Source: Bicyclus anynana | Lineage: Eukaryota; Arthropoda; Insecta; Lepidoptera; Nymphalidae | Reading direction: 5' to 3' | NCBI RefSeq assembly: GCF_947172395.1 | Contig: NC_069099.1 | Coordinates: forward strand, 11,971,740 to 12,035,739 | DNA length: 64,000 nucleotides | In this document: piece after piece, positions 34,299 to 45,189 of the stretch | Layout: each line of letters starts with the position of its first letter | Position numbering within the stretch: position 1 is the first letter of the stretch | Program-made: the position numbers and the translations under genes | Notes under the pieces: generated by a model | Database searches by the model: none | What the model was told of the DNA's origin: nothing | The model's input: the letters and a program-made list of their open reading frames with translations, nothing else

Positions 34299-34331
34299 AA
34301 AAACGGACAAAGTCATGGGCGCCTGCTAGTT
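34299..34331 (+). mobile_element. Helitron-like 3' end fragment
   Basis: ACGGACAAAGTCATGGGCGC then CTGCTAG|T. Confidence 0.45.
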
Positions 34332-34482
34332 TGAGTGTAAAAAACATTCATATTTTAACATTTTAGTAGCTGAGGAATTTAATTTCTACCTTTTGTTGCC
34401 TTCATACACCAACAGATATGAATATAGGATTAAGGAAAATTGTACTTTACTGTGTAATCATAGAGTTAATTTTTGTTTGCAG

Positions 34483-34585
34483 CTCATCAATTCAACACAT
34501 ACGTGACACTCAAACTACAAAATGTCAAGTCGACGACGGTGACAGTGAAGGGCCCGACTCCGAGCTGGGAACAGGACTTCCTTTT
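34483..34585 (+). CDS. unc-13: Unc-13-type C2A domain, exon 3
   Basis: 103 bases, entering in phase 1 (G|CT = Ala) and leaving in phase 2. The product contains FNTYVTLKLQNVKSTTVTVKG and PSWEQDFLF, which is near-diagnostic for the N-terminal C2A of Unc-13/Munc13 proteins. That domain dimerises or binds the RIM zinc finger at active zones in mammals. The usual SDPYV of calcium-binding C2 domains is replaced by FNTYV, consistent with a calcium-independent C2. Acceptor TTTTGTTTGCAG and donor GTAAGT are both strong. No frameshift or stop. Confidence 0.93.
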
Positions 34586-35184
34586 GTAAGTAGTTTTATT
34601 GTTTAATCTACTTACATGAGCCTTGTTTGGGCAGACTGTTGTGAAGCTCTTGAAGTTTGCCACAAGCCCTAACTACACGTACAATGGATACCGCAGAGTT
34701 AACAAAACCTTAAAACACTTAAACAAAGGGATACCGAACGACTACTAGCGTGCACGTTATATAGTTTAAGAACTTGAAAAGTACGTTGACGAGATGCTTT
34801 GTGATTGCTTAGTAGACGTGAGTAGTACATCACGATTACGATGGTGCCAGTAAACTTAGCCACTAACCCTAAGACGGTCGGGTCTTCTCCGACCCGTATA
34901 ACACGGGGCGGGGTACGGGTCGTTTCTGACGTACCTCGGAGCTCCCGTGGCGAGGCGCAGACACTTGTTCTGCTGGATTTGCAATCAGTAAACCACGTAA
35001 TGAGCCACTAACCCTACACCTCCACCCTAACACTTTCTTAAGACGAGATTTGATTCTCACCCTTGGCGCCACTTTAGCAGCTTCAGCGCTCGCCTAAGAT
35101 CCCGGTGACGCTAAGGTAATTAATGAACCTACCTAATGATAATACGTAATCAGAACATAAAAAAATTATTACCAAAAAAAATCA

Positions 35185-35439
35185 ACCGACTTCAAAATCA
35201 CAAAAATAAACTAAAAAGCGAAAAATAACATCAAATGACCTACCTTCTGATCATTTGAAGGCGGTGCCAAGCCAGTGACGTATTAATTAAAGCCGTTTCT
35301 GAAAGAACCATGGGAAAGAACTGTCTGAAAATCGTAATTTAACTTCATAATTTAAACGGCTTGAGTTATTGCATCACTGTGTCATGTCAAAAAAAACATA
35401 CGCGTCGTATTGAGAACCTCCTCCTTTTTTGAAGTCGGT
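35185..35439. mobile_element. MITE with ACCGACTTCAAAA ends
   Basis: ACCGACTTCAAAA at 35185 and TTTTGAAGTCGGT ending 35439, 255 bp, including CGTCGTATTGAGAACCTCCT. A lone ACCGACTTCAA end also occurs near 45800. Confidence 0.75.
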
Positions 35440-35774
35440 AAATAAAAACAAATGAAACCCTTTTGAGTAATATTCTCTTTGTGCATTCTATCGACTCTGT
35501 ATCTAATTGTGAAACGTATATAGGGTGGTAAACGTATAGGGTGGTTTTCAGAATACCAATCGTATTCTGATATTTTTGGTATTTATACTTTGGTACCATA
35601 TACGTTTTGTAAACACGATCTTACCTTAAATATTTTATTATTTCATTTTCATGTATGAATCGTTTGGGTATCCCACAACCATCCGATTTACCAGATCGCT
35701 TCTTCTATCTTTTATTTATTTAAGCCTTTACAATCTAAATTACATAATATTTATTACAGTTAAATTTATTACAG

Positions 35775-35920
35775 TTAAACTTCATCCCACTGCTGGGCAA
35801 AGGCCTCCCCCTTCCTCTTCCATTGTGTCCTTTCCATTGCTGATCGGGTCCAGTATGTCCCTTCAAAGGCAATCAGATCGTCTTTCCATCTACTAATTGG
35901 TCTGCCTCTTTTTCTTTTTT
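35775..35920 (-). mobile_element. LINE reverse transcriptase C-terminal fragment
   Basis: The minus strand reads RGRPISRWKDDLIAFEG, WTRSAMERTQWKRKGEAF then QQWDEV, the usual RGRP..RW.DD ending of RTE-like LINE proteins, but a different lineage from the other RTE copies here. Confidence 0.7.
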
Positions 35921-36279
35921 TCTTCTTTCTTCTATCTACTTACTTGTAAATTGAGCAGCTAACTTTCTGCATTGTTCCACGTATTCGTAGTTTTATTATA
36001 GTCGAATGGTTTTAAGGGTCGAATAAACAAATCCCTCAAAAGCTGGTTTCACAAGTAAAGGTGTCTTTCATAATGCATACACGTTTCTATATGGTTGCAT
36101 ACGTCATAAAATTTTAGAGAAATCAAGTCAAGTCAAGACATTTCAACTTTTTGAAAATACCAACCAAACTATGAGGAAACAATTAAGTCCCATAAAATGG
36201 TCAAAGCTAGATTTTATAGCCTCGTAACTAACAGGAAGGAAGGATGATTACCTTGTTAAAATTCAGTTTAACATCGTTA

Positions 36280-36317
36280 CAATTAATGTAGAGCCTATCA
36301 CGGCTCTACATTAATTG
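36280..36317. repeat. 16-bp perfect hairpin at a SINE start
   Basis: CAATTAATGTAGAGCC and GGCTCTACATTAATTG, loop TATCAC. The TATCACGGC part is the complement of the SINE-B head GCCGTGATA, so the SINE start was copied back through a template switch (inference). Confidence 0.85.
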
Positions 36318-36642
36318 TGCCCAGTGGATATGACCTCTGCCTCCGATTACGGAGGATGTGGGTTTGAATCCGGCTCGGGGCATGTCTTACACCAGGGCAC
36401 CTCCAACTTTTCAGTTGTGTGCATTTTAAGATATTAAATATCACGTTTCTTAAACCATGAGGGAAAAACATTGTGACGAAACCTGCATACCAAAGAATTT
36501 TCTCAATTCTCTGCGTGTGTGAAGTCTGCCAATCCGCATTGGGCCAGCGTGGTGGACTAATAGCCTAACCCCTCTCATTCTGATAGGAGACTCGAGCTCA
36601 GCAGTGAGCCGAATATGGGTTGATAATGATGATGATGATAAT
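36318..36642 (+). mobile_element. SINE family B
   Basis: GCCCAGTGGATATGACCTCT, B box GGTTTGAATCC, a short insertion TCTTACACCAGGG before CACCTCCAAC, and a (GAT)n tail near 36627-36639. Confidence 0.87.
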
Positions 36643-37244
36643 TAATTAATGCGAGGTTTGAACTAAGATATCCTAAAATGTGTGTTTCATCATTGGTTTC
36701 CTATTTAGCTTCGACTGAATAGCCTGCATGTGAAACGGTTCATACATTTTAGGTCTATACGTGGCTTACAATATGATTTTTTGTGAAAACGTCTTAGTGG
36801 TACCCATATCACTGAGATTAGGCCAAGATGAATGAAGCATGGCCTTTGATCCGAATTATTTATGATACGTCATGTTGGTGGCATTTGTCGTTGTAATATG
36901 AGCTCTGTGAACGAGAAAATAAGGTTGATTACGGTGATTGTTTACTCTCAATAATTATTTAACGCAACGTGATCATGCCGTATTATGTTTAGGCTGTAAT
37001 TTATGATTTGGTTGGGCGAGATTACCTATCCTATGATACAGTGCGTAACAGTGAAATTAGTGAAATACGCAGATCATTAATAAAATAATGTAGAACAGTC
37101 ATTGTTTTATGTTGCATTTAAATATGAATTCTATCATGCATTACAAGTTAAAATAAAAGTACGTACTAAACTTAAGTACTAATTGTATTCACTCCTGTAT
37201 TAGGTAGAAACTTGTATTACTAATTAATAACTGCTAGTCAAGTG

Positions 37245-37786
37245 TCTATACTAATATAGTAAGTGTAAGAAAGTCGTCGTCGTTATCAACCCATATTCAG
37301 CTCACTGCTGAGCTCGAGTCTCCTCTCAGAATGAGAGGGATGTAAGATAGTATATAATATAAAATAAAAAAAATATATAATAAAATAATGTAAGAGAGTA
37401 TGTCTGACTACAATGGGTAGGGGTATGGTAGGGGTAGGGTATGGGTAGGGTAGGGGTAGGGTAGAGGTAGGTTGGAGGTAGGTTAGAGGAAGGTATATTT
37501 ATAATTGAAGTAGGTATTAGTCAGTGATTTTAAAATAACTATAGTTTACTATATGCTTATAGTTTTTATTTACATGACAAAAAAATAAAAACCCAAACAA
37601 GCTATTTTAATTTTTTTGTCTGTCTGTCTGTCTGTCTGTTTGTCCGAGGTAATCTTTAAAACGCCAGAATTGATTTTAATGCGACATTTACTACGAACTA
37701 GAGTAGATTATTGAGCAACACACACTTTTTACACATTTTTTCACAAACCTGAAAATCAAGCGGACATCGTCGCGGCAGTTCACTAG
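37245..37786 (+). mobile_element. Helitron-like type C element with nested SINE-B end
   Basis: TCTATACTAATATAG head, TAGGG array at 37410-37495, (GTCT)n at 37618-37639, end CGTCGCGGCAGTTCACTAG|T. A minus SINE-B 3' fragment (37275-37341) interrupts the head. It may be two adjacent elements. Confidence 0.5.
37275..37341 (-). mobile_element. SINE family B, 3' fragment
   Basis: ATCAACCCATATTCAGCTCA to CTCTCAGAATGAGAGGG. Confidence 0.75.
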
Positions 37787-38059
37787 TTATAAAAAAGCGT
37801 ATAAAATTTTACGTAATTTTAGCATCTAATCTGTACTGTACTGTAAATAAATAGCAAATCATCTAATTAAAGTGAAGCGTCAAAATAAATAAATTCCAGC
37901 CAATAAAATTTTATATCCTATCACGTTATTGTTACGATCCTGCCTGTGCCTTACAATTACATTTTTACGGCCTCGAATGGATGTAAAAGCCATAAAATTG
38001 ATTTAATAAAATATTCGCGGCTATATCAGATGGCAGTATCGATCGGTGCGTTCATTATC

Positions 38060-38095
38060 AATTGCAAGTTGTTCACCGTGCGATAACTTGCAATT
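38060..38095. repeat. 11-bp perfect hairpin
   Basis: AATTGCAAGTT and AACTTGCAATT separated by 14 bases. Confidence 0.7.
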
Positions 38096-38510
38096 ATCTT
38101 TTCATACTAGAACGTATTTAGCTCAGATTAAAGAGAGACAGGGAGAGGGAGGGAGAGAGATAGCTGCGTAACAGACGTTGCAAGTTCGCATCACTAGCGT
38201 TCAAAGATTTTTACCATTAGACATGTCACTAGCGCGTCGAAACTGAGGCGAACAAAAGTTATTTTTTCCGAACGTACGTAGTACAAAAACGTAACCCTTA
38301 TAATATCACTCGCGCACATTTTAATGTTTGTTTGTTTTCCCCGAATGTACCGGACCAATCTAGTAGAAATTCAAACGCAGAGATGTTCGTGAATAGGTGA
38401 AATTTGAATATGGCACTTATGGGAGGGTAAGATGGAAAGTTGAAAAAAGAAAACTTTTGCAAATTGTGTGATATTTATTAATTGTCTTAATTTTATTTAG
38501 TCGCATTGGA

Positions 38511-38806
38511 TACGTGTTAGCCCAGGATATGACCTTTGCCTCCGATTTCGGAGGATGTGGGTCCAAACCTCCAACTTTTCATTTGTGTGCATTTTAAAAA
38601 ATTAAATATCAAGGTCTCAAACGAAGGAAGTGAAGGAAAAAATTCGTGAGGAAACCTGCATACTAGAGAATTTTCTTAATTCTCTACGTATGTGAAGTCT
38701 ACTAATCCGCATTGGGCGAGAGTGTGGTGGACTATTGGGAGGATATACGATTCTGAGAGGAGACTCGAGCTCAGGAGTGAGCCTAATATGTTTTGATAAT
38801 GATTGT
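38511..38806 (+). mobile_element. SINE family B, diverged
   Basis: TGTTAGCCCAGGATATGACC head; the B box region is deleted (GTGGGTCCAAACCTCC); ends GAGCCTAATATGTTTTGATA. Confidence 0.75.
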
Positions 38807-39381
38807 AACAAAACGTGTACAACGAAAGTTATAAAAACAAATAATACCTAAATATTGCCTACAATGTCGAATTGTGAAAGAAGAAGAAGAAGAAAGATCT
38901 TTATTTTTAAGTAATGCCACATATCACATTAAATCTAAATTATAACATTATGGCTTAACGTCCACTCAAACAGTGGAGCACTAAAGAATGTCCTGTAATA
39001 TGTGGCACAACCTAGAAAAAGGCCCCAACTCAGCATTTTGCCGCATACTTTCAATAAAAAAAAGTATGCAGCACTGATTTTCAGTTAGGACCCAGTTCAG
39101 GTGCCGCCACGCACACAGTTCAACAGTTTGTGTGTTCAGGATGTGTAAAAATTATACATACATAAATATGTAATGCAAGTAAATACAAAATTGTGCATGT
39201 GTGCTCTCTGTCGAGTAAATTTCGGATCACTTTTCCCGGTTATTTTATAGGCACGGATCATATCGTTGCTGGCGCCAGTCTTGCGCTACTAGTTGCATGC
39301 CAGTCAGTTCATCAATTATCCAAAAGTATTGATTGACACTGCGGTTTTGTCAGTTATACCATTGCGAAGTATAATGTTCAA

Positions 39382-39768
39382 CAGGGTTATCATGTGACTC
39401 GGTGTACCATTCAAGTAATCAGTCACACTATCGTTTTTCATCGTATTTTTGTGTTTGCAATTATCTAACGTTGTGTTTTCAACGATATAACATTAACTGC
39501 ACAATTTTACATTAAGTGGTAAAGTTTTTTGTTTATACGATCATCTAACATGATTATTTCAACTAAATTACGTAAATACCAGTTTTTCGTTAAAATAACG
39601 TTAGTACCTCCTGCTACTACTACTATACTAATGTTACTTTACGTGAAATGACGGTAATTGGTAATTTCGTCGAAAACACAATGTTTTAAGATTGTTAAAC
39701 CGAAAATACGATGAAAAACTATGTAGTAACTGATTACTTGAATGGTAATATGTTACATAATAACCCTG
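39382..39768. mobile_element. Foldback element with about 110-bp inverted arms
   Basis: CAGGGTTAT at the left and ATAACCCTG at the right. TACCATTCAAGTAATCAGT, CGTTTTTCATCGTATTTT and TTGTGTTTTC each have complements in the right arm. No ORF. I saw no convincing target duplication. Confidence 0.75.
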
Positions 39769-39866
39769 CTTGTAACCCTGCATGTATTAAACGAAACATA
39801 CCTTCAGCTTTCTTTCTTTCTCATGAAGTAGTAGAACTTAATCTGCTATAGTGATGCTAGTATAAG

Positions 39867-40066
39867 GGCTCGTAGCCATGTAGCACGTCGATTCTCTTTC
39901 TACAAACGCTAACGCTTCGAAAACTAGAAAAAATGTATAAGAATGACAAATCCGATCGTTAACTTGACCACATGACCTGTCGGTAACATTCCCATATATT
40001 TTTTTTTAATTTTTGAAGCGTTTGCGATGGTAGAAAGAAAATCGACGAGTCCCATGGCTGCAGGCC
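39867..40066. mobile_element. MITE with GGGCNNNAGCCATG ends
   Basis: GGGCTCGTAGCCATG...CGTCGATTCTCTTTCTAC at the left is complemented by GTAGAAAGAAAATCGACG...CATGGCTGCAGGCCC at the right, about 45-bp arms. Confidence 0.75.
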
Positions 40067-40139
40067 CAGAAACTAGCTCCAGTAGTTTACTCCAATCAAC
40101 CAGTTATTTGTTTGAGAAGCTATATTGAACATACATATA

Positions 40140-41284
40140 CAGGGTGATTCGGACTTTAGTACCGATATTTTTTTTCGTGGTTCAGTATCATTAATAGAAC
40201 ATAAATCTACAAACAGTTCGATACATTTTATGTAATTTTTTTTTTATCAATTTATGTCTCAGAAATAACAAAATAATGGACACATTACCAAACAAACTGC
40301 GCAAATGCTGGCGGCACTTTGTAAGACGCCGACAAAGAAATACCGGCCGTAGGCATATCGCTTCGGCTTCGACTGACGGGGGTGGCAGAGGTGAGCGGAT
40401 CGAAAAATCCCTGAAGACGCCCACCGAATTGCCGATGGGCGACCAGTGACAGACAATCTGCCGTCGCTTGCGCATTTACTATGTCGGGATTTTCAAATCG
40501 CGACTATTACGAAATGGAGCGAGTGTATTTGCTCAGCAATGAACGCCTTCGTGCAGCTTGCACAATGTACGAGTGAGTGTTCCTAGGCCACGAGCCCAAG
40601 GAATCCTGAACCCCGCAGTACCTAATGTGAGGAACAAGTGTTTTAAATAAACTAAATGAAAATTTTATTAAAACGTGCTCGGTTGTGCCTTGAAAGGAAT
40701 GGACTTCATTTCGAACAATTGTTAAAATATAGTGATTAAAATTTTCAAATTAACAAAAACAAACTTAGTAAGTAGATATCATTGATTAATGTAAATATGC
40801 TGATTACAATTTTTTAAATACGCCTTTAATGCAAAAGCTTGCGTAATAATAATCATCAGCATTTCATTATTTCAATCGAAAGTTCCTAGTTTTTATTATT
40901 ATTATTACGCATGCACTTCAGGCATTATTGATGGTCCTAAGCCCAATAAAGTATGAAAGGAATATCGGTACTCTGCTCAAAAGTGACGACCTTTAATTAT
41001 TATAAAAATAATAGGTATCAAACAAAAATAAAATAAACGCACAAAGGTCAACGGCCCTCGGCGCGGGCGCTCGCTAACCTACCTACCAGCTGATTTTGTA
41101 GTTGCCTACTATTACCTAGTACAGCGATAGGGTGACCCTCAAATTCTGTTTAAACGTAAATAACTTTAGCTAACGATAACTTTGTTATTTTTGAGTTAAA
41201 AAAAAAAAGAAAAAATACGTGTTCATTAAATTTTGTTTATGTACAAAATATAAAAATATCCGTACTAAAAAAAATTTCTTCCTG
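40140..41284. mobile_element. CAGGG transposon, long copy with empty Helitron site
   Basis: CAGGGTGATTCGG at the left, CTTCCTG at the right, TA on both sides. TTTAGTACCGATATTTTT of the left arm recurs inverted near the right end (one mismatch). 1145 bp, no intact transposase. The sequence CATTAA|TAGAACAT at 40194/40195 is the uninterrupted version of the site occupied in the second copy. Confidence 0.8.
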
Positions 41285-41289
41285 TACAT

Positions 41290-41430
41290 TCACGACCTCT
41301 ATAGCGCAGTCGGTAGTGCTGTGGACACCTGAGGTCATGGGTTTGATTTCCAGCTGGGTTCAGTATAGGATTTTATATTTTCTAAATTGGCTCAGGTCTG
41401 GTCTGGTGGGAGGCATAGGCCGGAGTTACC
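41290..41430 (+). mobile_element. tRNA-headed SINE related to family A
   Basis: GACCTCTATAGCGCAGTCGG head, GGGTTTGATTTCC B-box region, then GGTCTGGTGGGAGGCATAGG shared with SINE-A. It stops short of the family's second half. Confidence 0.65.
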
Positions 41431-41992
41431 ACAAAACCAAAGACTTTTCATCTTTTTAGTTTTCGTAGCGTTAGCGATCGTAGAAAGAGAATCGACATGC
41501 CACTTGTGTTATACATAAATATATACAGTAAGTAAACACAAAATTGTGCTTGTGTAGCAGTGGAGTAGCTAAATTCACCAAGTAGCTAAATGTAACATGT
41601 CCATAGTATAAAATATCGTTGCCAAAGACGCCGTAAGGACAGAGAGAAATCCATTTAATTTTATTCGTACATAGATTTTGGAAATAAAGTAGATATTAAC
41701 TTTATTATTTTGTGTTTCCTGTGGTTGGTTAGTATTCAGGCCCTCTGGAAAGTAATTTAGGTAATTATTATTTTCTCGGAAAGTCTGCAATGTTATCATA
41801 AAGATTAGAATAACGAGTTTTCCGAGTAAATGTTATTGCTTCGACTTCTGGATTTGCTGTTTTAATGTGCGCGTAGATTGTTGTTCTGATGTTAAGCTTT
41901 AAGACAAAATGCGTGCTTGTTTACGATTATTTTGTTTATCATTAAGTTACTCTGTCTAGCAGATGGCTTAACGTTTTTAACCAACTTATATA

Positions 41993-43514
41993 CAGGGTGA
42001 TTCGGTATTTAGTGCGAATATTTGTTTTCGTGGTTCTGTATCATTAATCTATACTTATAATAAATCTGTAGAGAGGTCAATTCTGTACATGAAATATATT
42101 TCCAAAATAACTATCAGGGGGTGATTAGTGATCGATACTGATGCCAAAAATGCAATCAGTAAAATTTTTGTCTGTCTGTCTGTCTGTTTGTTTGTCTGTA
42201 TGTTCGTTATAGAAACAAAAACTACTCGACGGATTTTAACGAAACTTGGTACAATTATTCTTCATACTCCTGGGCAGGTTAAAGTATACTTTTCATCACG
42301 CTACGATCAATAGGAGCAGAGCAGTGAAGAGAAAACGGGAAAACGGGAGAAGTTACTTCATTTTTTAAGCTTCCGTCGCGGGTACAGCCTTAACGGTTAA
42401 GGCTACATAGAAATCATGTATGACGGAAATGTTCTCCTTAAAATTATTAAAAAAAACAGTACAGCATATATATGTCTATCTTTTATGGTTGACTCACAAT
42501 AACACGTGTAACTCCCGGTAGCTTAGCAGTTCGAAGCTTTCTAATTATATTTGTCTACTCTTATGTTTATAACACTCATCACTCATTCCTAAATAAAAAA
42601 GTTAACATTATTACCTATTCAATAAAAAAAATCATATAAATCGGTAAAGAAACACCAAAGTTATACATGAAATACGCCAAGCCATCGCGCGTAAATACTG
42701 ATTCATGCTATATGGATTATTTTTGTGTAACAGTCGCCGCGCTCGACGCGAATCGCGGCGGGAGGAATAAAGAGGCGGATAAATAAAGAAGTGCAACCTT
42801 AATGGGTAGGGTAGGGGTAGTGTAGGGTAGGGGTAGGGTAGCGGTAGGGTAGGGGTCGGGTAGGGGTAGGGTAGGGGTAGGGTAGGGGTAGGGTAGGGGT
42901 AGGGTAGGGGTAGTGTAGGGTAGGGGTAGGGGTAGTGTAGGGTAGGGGTAGAGTAGGGATAGGGTAGGTGAAGGGTAGGGTAGGGATAGGGTATGGGGTA
43001 GGGTAGGGTAGGGGTAGGGTAGTGGTAGCGGTAGGGTAGGATAGGGGTAGGGTAGAGGTAGGTTAGGTTAGGATAGGATAGGGTAGTTGAAAGTTTACAA
43101 CGACTTTCACGCGGACGAAGTCGCGGGCGTCCGCTAGTAGAACATAAATCTACAAATAATTCGTGACATTTTATGTAATAATTTTTTTTCAATTTATGAC
43201 TCAAAAATAACAAAATAATGGACACATTATTATCAAACAAACAGCTGGCGGCACCTGGCGTCCTTTAATTATAAAAAAAACAATAGATAGATAGATAGGT
43301 ATCAAACGAAAATAAAATAAACACAGCTGATTTTGTAGTTAACTTTTACCTTGTACGGCGATAGGGTGACCCTCAAATTCTATTGAAAATTAAATAACTT
43401 TAGTTAACGATAGCTTTGTTATTTTTGAGTTAAAAAAAAGAAAAAATACGTGATCATTAAATTTTGTTTATGTACTAAATATAAAAATATCTGTACTAAA
43501 AAAAAATCTTCCTG
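41993..43514. mobile_element. CAGGG transposon, short copy carrying a Helitron
   Basis: Same ends and TA flanks as 40140-41284. Without the Helitron it is 432 bp, because the middle of the long copy is deleted between GGCGGCA and CCTTTAATTA. Confidence 0.8.
42048..43137 (+). mobile_element. Complete non-autonomous Helitron with TAGGG array
   Basis: TCTATACTTATAATAAATCT at the 5' end and GCGGACG...CGTCCGCTAG at the 3' end, inserted exactly between A and T with no target duplication. (GTCT)n lies at 42171-42187 and a 280-bp TAGGG/TAGGGG array at 42804-43086. A 202-codon minus frame across the array is a repeat artefact. No Rep/helicase coding, so it was mobilised in trans. Confidence 0.9.
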
Positions 43515-43556
43515 TATATATATACACAAGGTACTATGATCTACATCGGCTGTATG

Positions 43557-43851
43557 TTACTGACTACAATCTCACCTTATGGTAAGTGATGATGTAATCT
43601 AAGATGGAAGAGGGCTAACTTGTAAGGAGGAGGATGAAAATCCACTCGGTTTCTACACGACATCGTACCGGAACGCTAAATCGCTTGACGGTACGTCTTT
43701 TTCGGTAGTGTGGTAACTAGCCACGGCCGAAGCCTCCCACCAGTTAGACCTGGACCAATTAAGAAAACCTCAATCGGCCCAGCCGGGGATCGAACCCAGG
43801 ACCACCGTCATTAAATCCACCGCGCATACCAATGCGCCACGGAGGCCGTCA
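43557..43851 (-). mobile_element. SINE family A, near full length
   Basis: ACTACAATCTCACC to GCGCCACGGAGGCCGTC; head and B box complement (GGGGATCGAACCC) intact. Confidence 0.88.
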
Positions 43852-44185
43852 AAAAACTTCCCCTCTACAATGACATAAATAATTAATGTTAATTTAATTC
43901 TTATTTCAGTTTTTTCTGCATATCATGCATTCAACGAGATACAAATTATTTTGCAGAAGCAATTAAATTGCAAGTTTCAAGTTAATTATGGCTTGAAAAT
44001 CCCGAGGGCTTAATAATCAGACGGACATAATAATTTTACTAATTAAGACGCAAGTGAGAGCAATGTAGGTCAGTTCCTGGCGAGATTAAATATTTTTTTA
44101 TAACATTACTAAAGGCAATGGTTTTCTACTTATGTCTAAACAGGTCAGTTACAATAAAAATCTTACGATATTAAGTGCCTGAATT

Positions 44186-44256
44186 CAAATTCAAATTCAA
44201 AATTCTTTTATTTCAATTAGACTTGATTTACAAGCACTTTTGAAAGATCAGGTATA
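44186..44256 (-). mobile_element. Retroposon repeat L, short copy
   Basis: TTCAAATTCAAATTCAAAAT then TTTTATTTCAATTAGACTTG and ACAAGCACTTTTGA. Confidence 0.65.
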
Positions 44257-44349
44257 AGTCAAAATTTAATTTATTTAATCTAATGGTGGTAATAATAGAC
44301 GAAAATTTAAAATTAAAGTTACGAGGATTCCAAACGCGAAACGGTTGAA

Positions 44350-44805
44350 GACAATGTTCTTCGATAGTGCGTGTTGCTAGTGATGGCAATGGTTCCGAGA
44401 CTTGGCAGCTAACTATGGGCCGCATAAGAAGGCTCAGAGTCACACAGCGGGCGAAGAAACGAGCTATTCTCGGAGTATCGAATCTGCATGATCGAATCAG
44501 AAATGAGGAGATCCGCAGAAGAACCAATGTCATCGTCATAGCTCAACGTGGCGAAGCTGAAGTGGCAATGGGCGGGGCACATCGTTCAAAGAGTCCCGAT
44601 GGATGTTGGGGTCCGAAAGTGCTGGAAAGGCATCCCGGAAATAGCGCATACATAGAAAGCCCAGTATCCTCTCCAGATAGACTGACGACATCAAGCGAGT
44701 CGCAGGGATTTTCTGGATGCAGACGGCTCGATCGTGATGTTTGGAAGTCCCTACAAATGGTGCTTATCCTGCAGTAGACGTCCATCGGCTGATATGATGA
44801 TGATG
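44350..44805 (+). mobile_element. RTE-type LINE ORF 3' end
   Basis: One frame runs GSETWQLTMGRIRRLRVTQR, LHDRIRNEEIRRRT, GCWGPKVLERHP and DRDVWKSLQ, ending at CATCGGCTGATATGATGATG. Less damaged than 33188-33892. A second retroposon is inserted in its (GAT)n tail. Confidence 0.82.
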
Positions 44806-45189
44806 ATGAATATTCTTCTTCTTCTTAAGGTGCCTCTCCGACTAGCGAAGGTTGGCAGTCAGTTTCTTGAACTCTTGAAATAATTGTGCGGCGCTCGCGA
44901 TCCCGGTCCACTCTCTGAGACTTTTCCATACTGACGACTAGGGAAAATAGTGCAGTGGTTTCCCGTTGCCTTCTGCACCAGACATTTTTGAGATGATTTG
45001 AATCTCAAAGCCGCTGCTTGCTTCCTCTTACCAGAAGTCCGGTAAGGTATGTACGGTTATACCGCCGTTGGTCGGTCGCCAGGGCCTCGTCCGTTGTCTA
45101 GCAGGGGGCACCGCGTGCAGGTGAGGCTGACAGTTGGGCTGGTTTAGATGTTATTACCGTTCTCCCCTTGCCCCCTATGAATGAATATT
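44806..45189 (-). mobile_element. Unclassified retroposon with 9-bp target duplication
   Basis: ATGAATATT at 44806-44814 and 45181-45189. Between them are 366 bp whose minus strand ends CTTAAGAAGAAGAAG, a simple-repeat 3' tail. The body contains GTGCAGTGGTTTCCCGTTGC and CAGGGGGCACCGCGTGC. No ORF seen. Confidence 0.7.

Larger units (their letters stand above)
32850..34482 (+). other. Intron 2, 1.63 kb
   Basis: Starts GTAAGA and ends TTTTGTTTGCAG. It holds a foldback MITE (32908-33080), a SINE-A copy split by an RTE LINE fragment (33087-33955) and a short CTAG-terminated Helitron-like end (34299-34331). The remaining 33956-34298 is AT-rich with nothing recognisable. Confidence 0.85.

Noticed and set aside
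42632..43240. 202-codon minus-strand ORF rich in Pro, Tyr and Thr
   Set aside because: It is the translation of the TAGGG/TAGGGG array inside the Helitron; any frame through such an array lacks stops.
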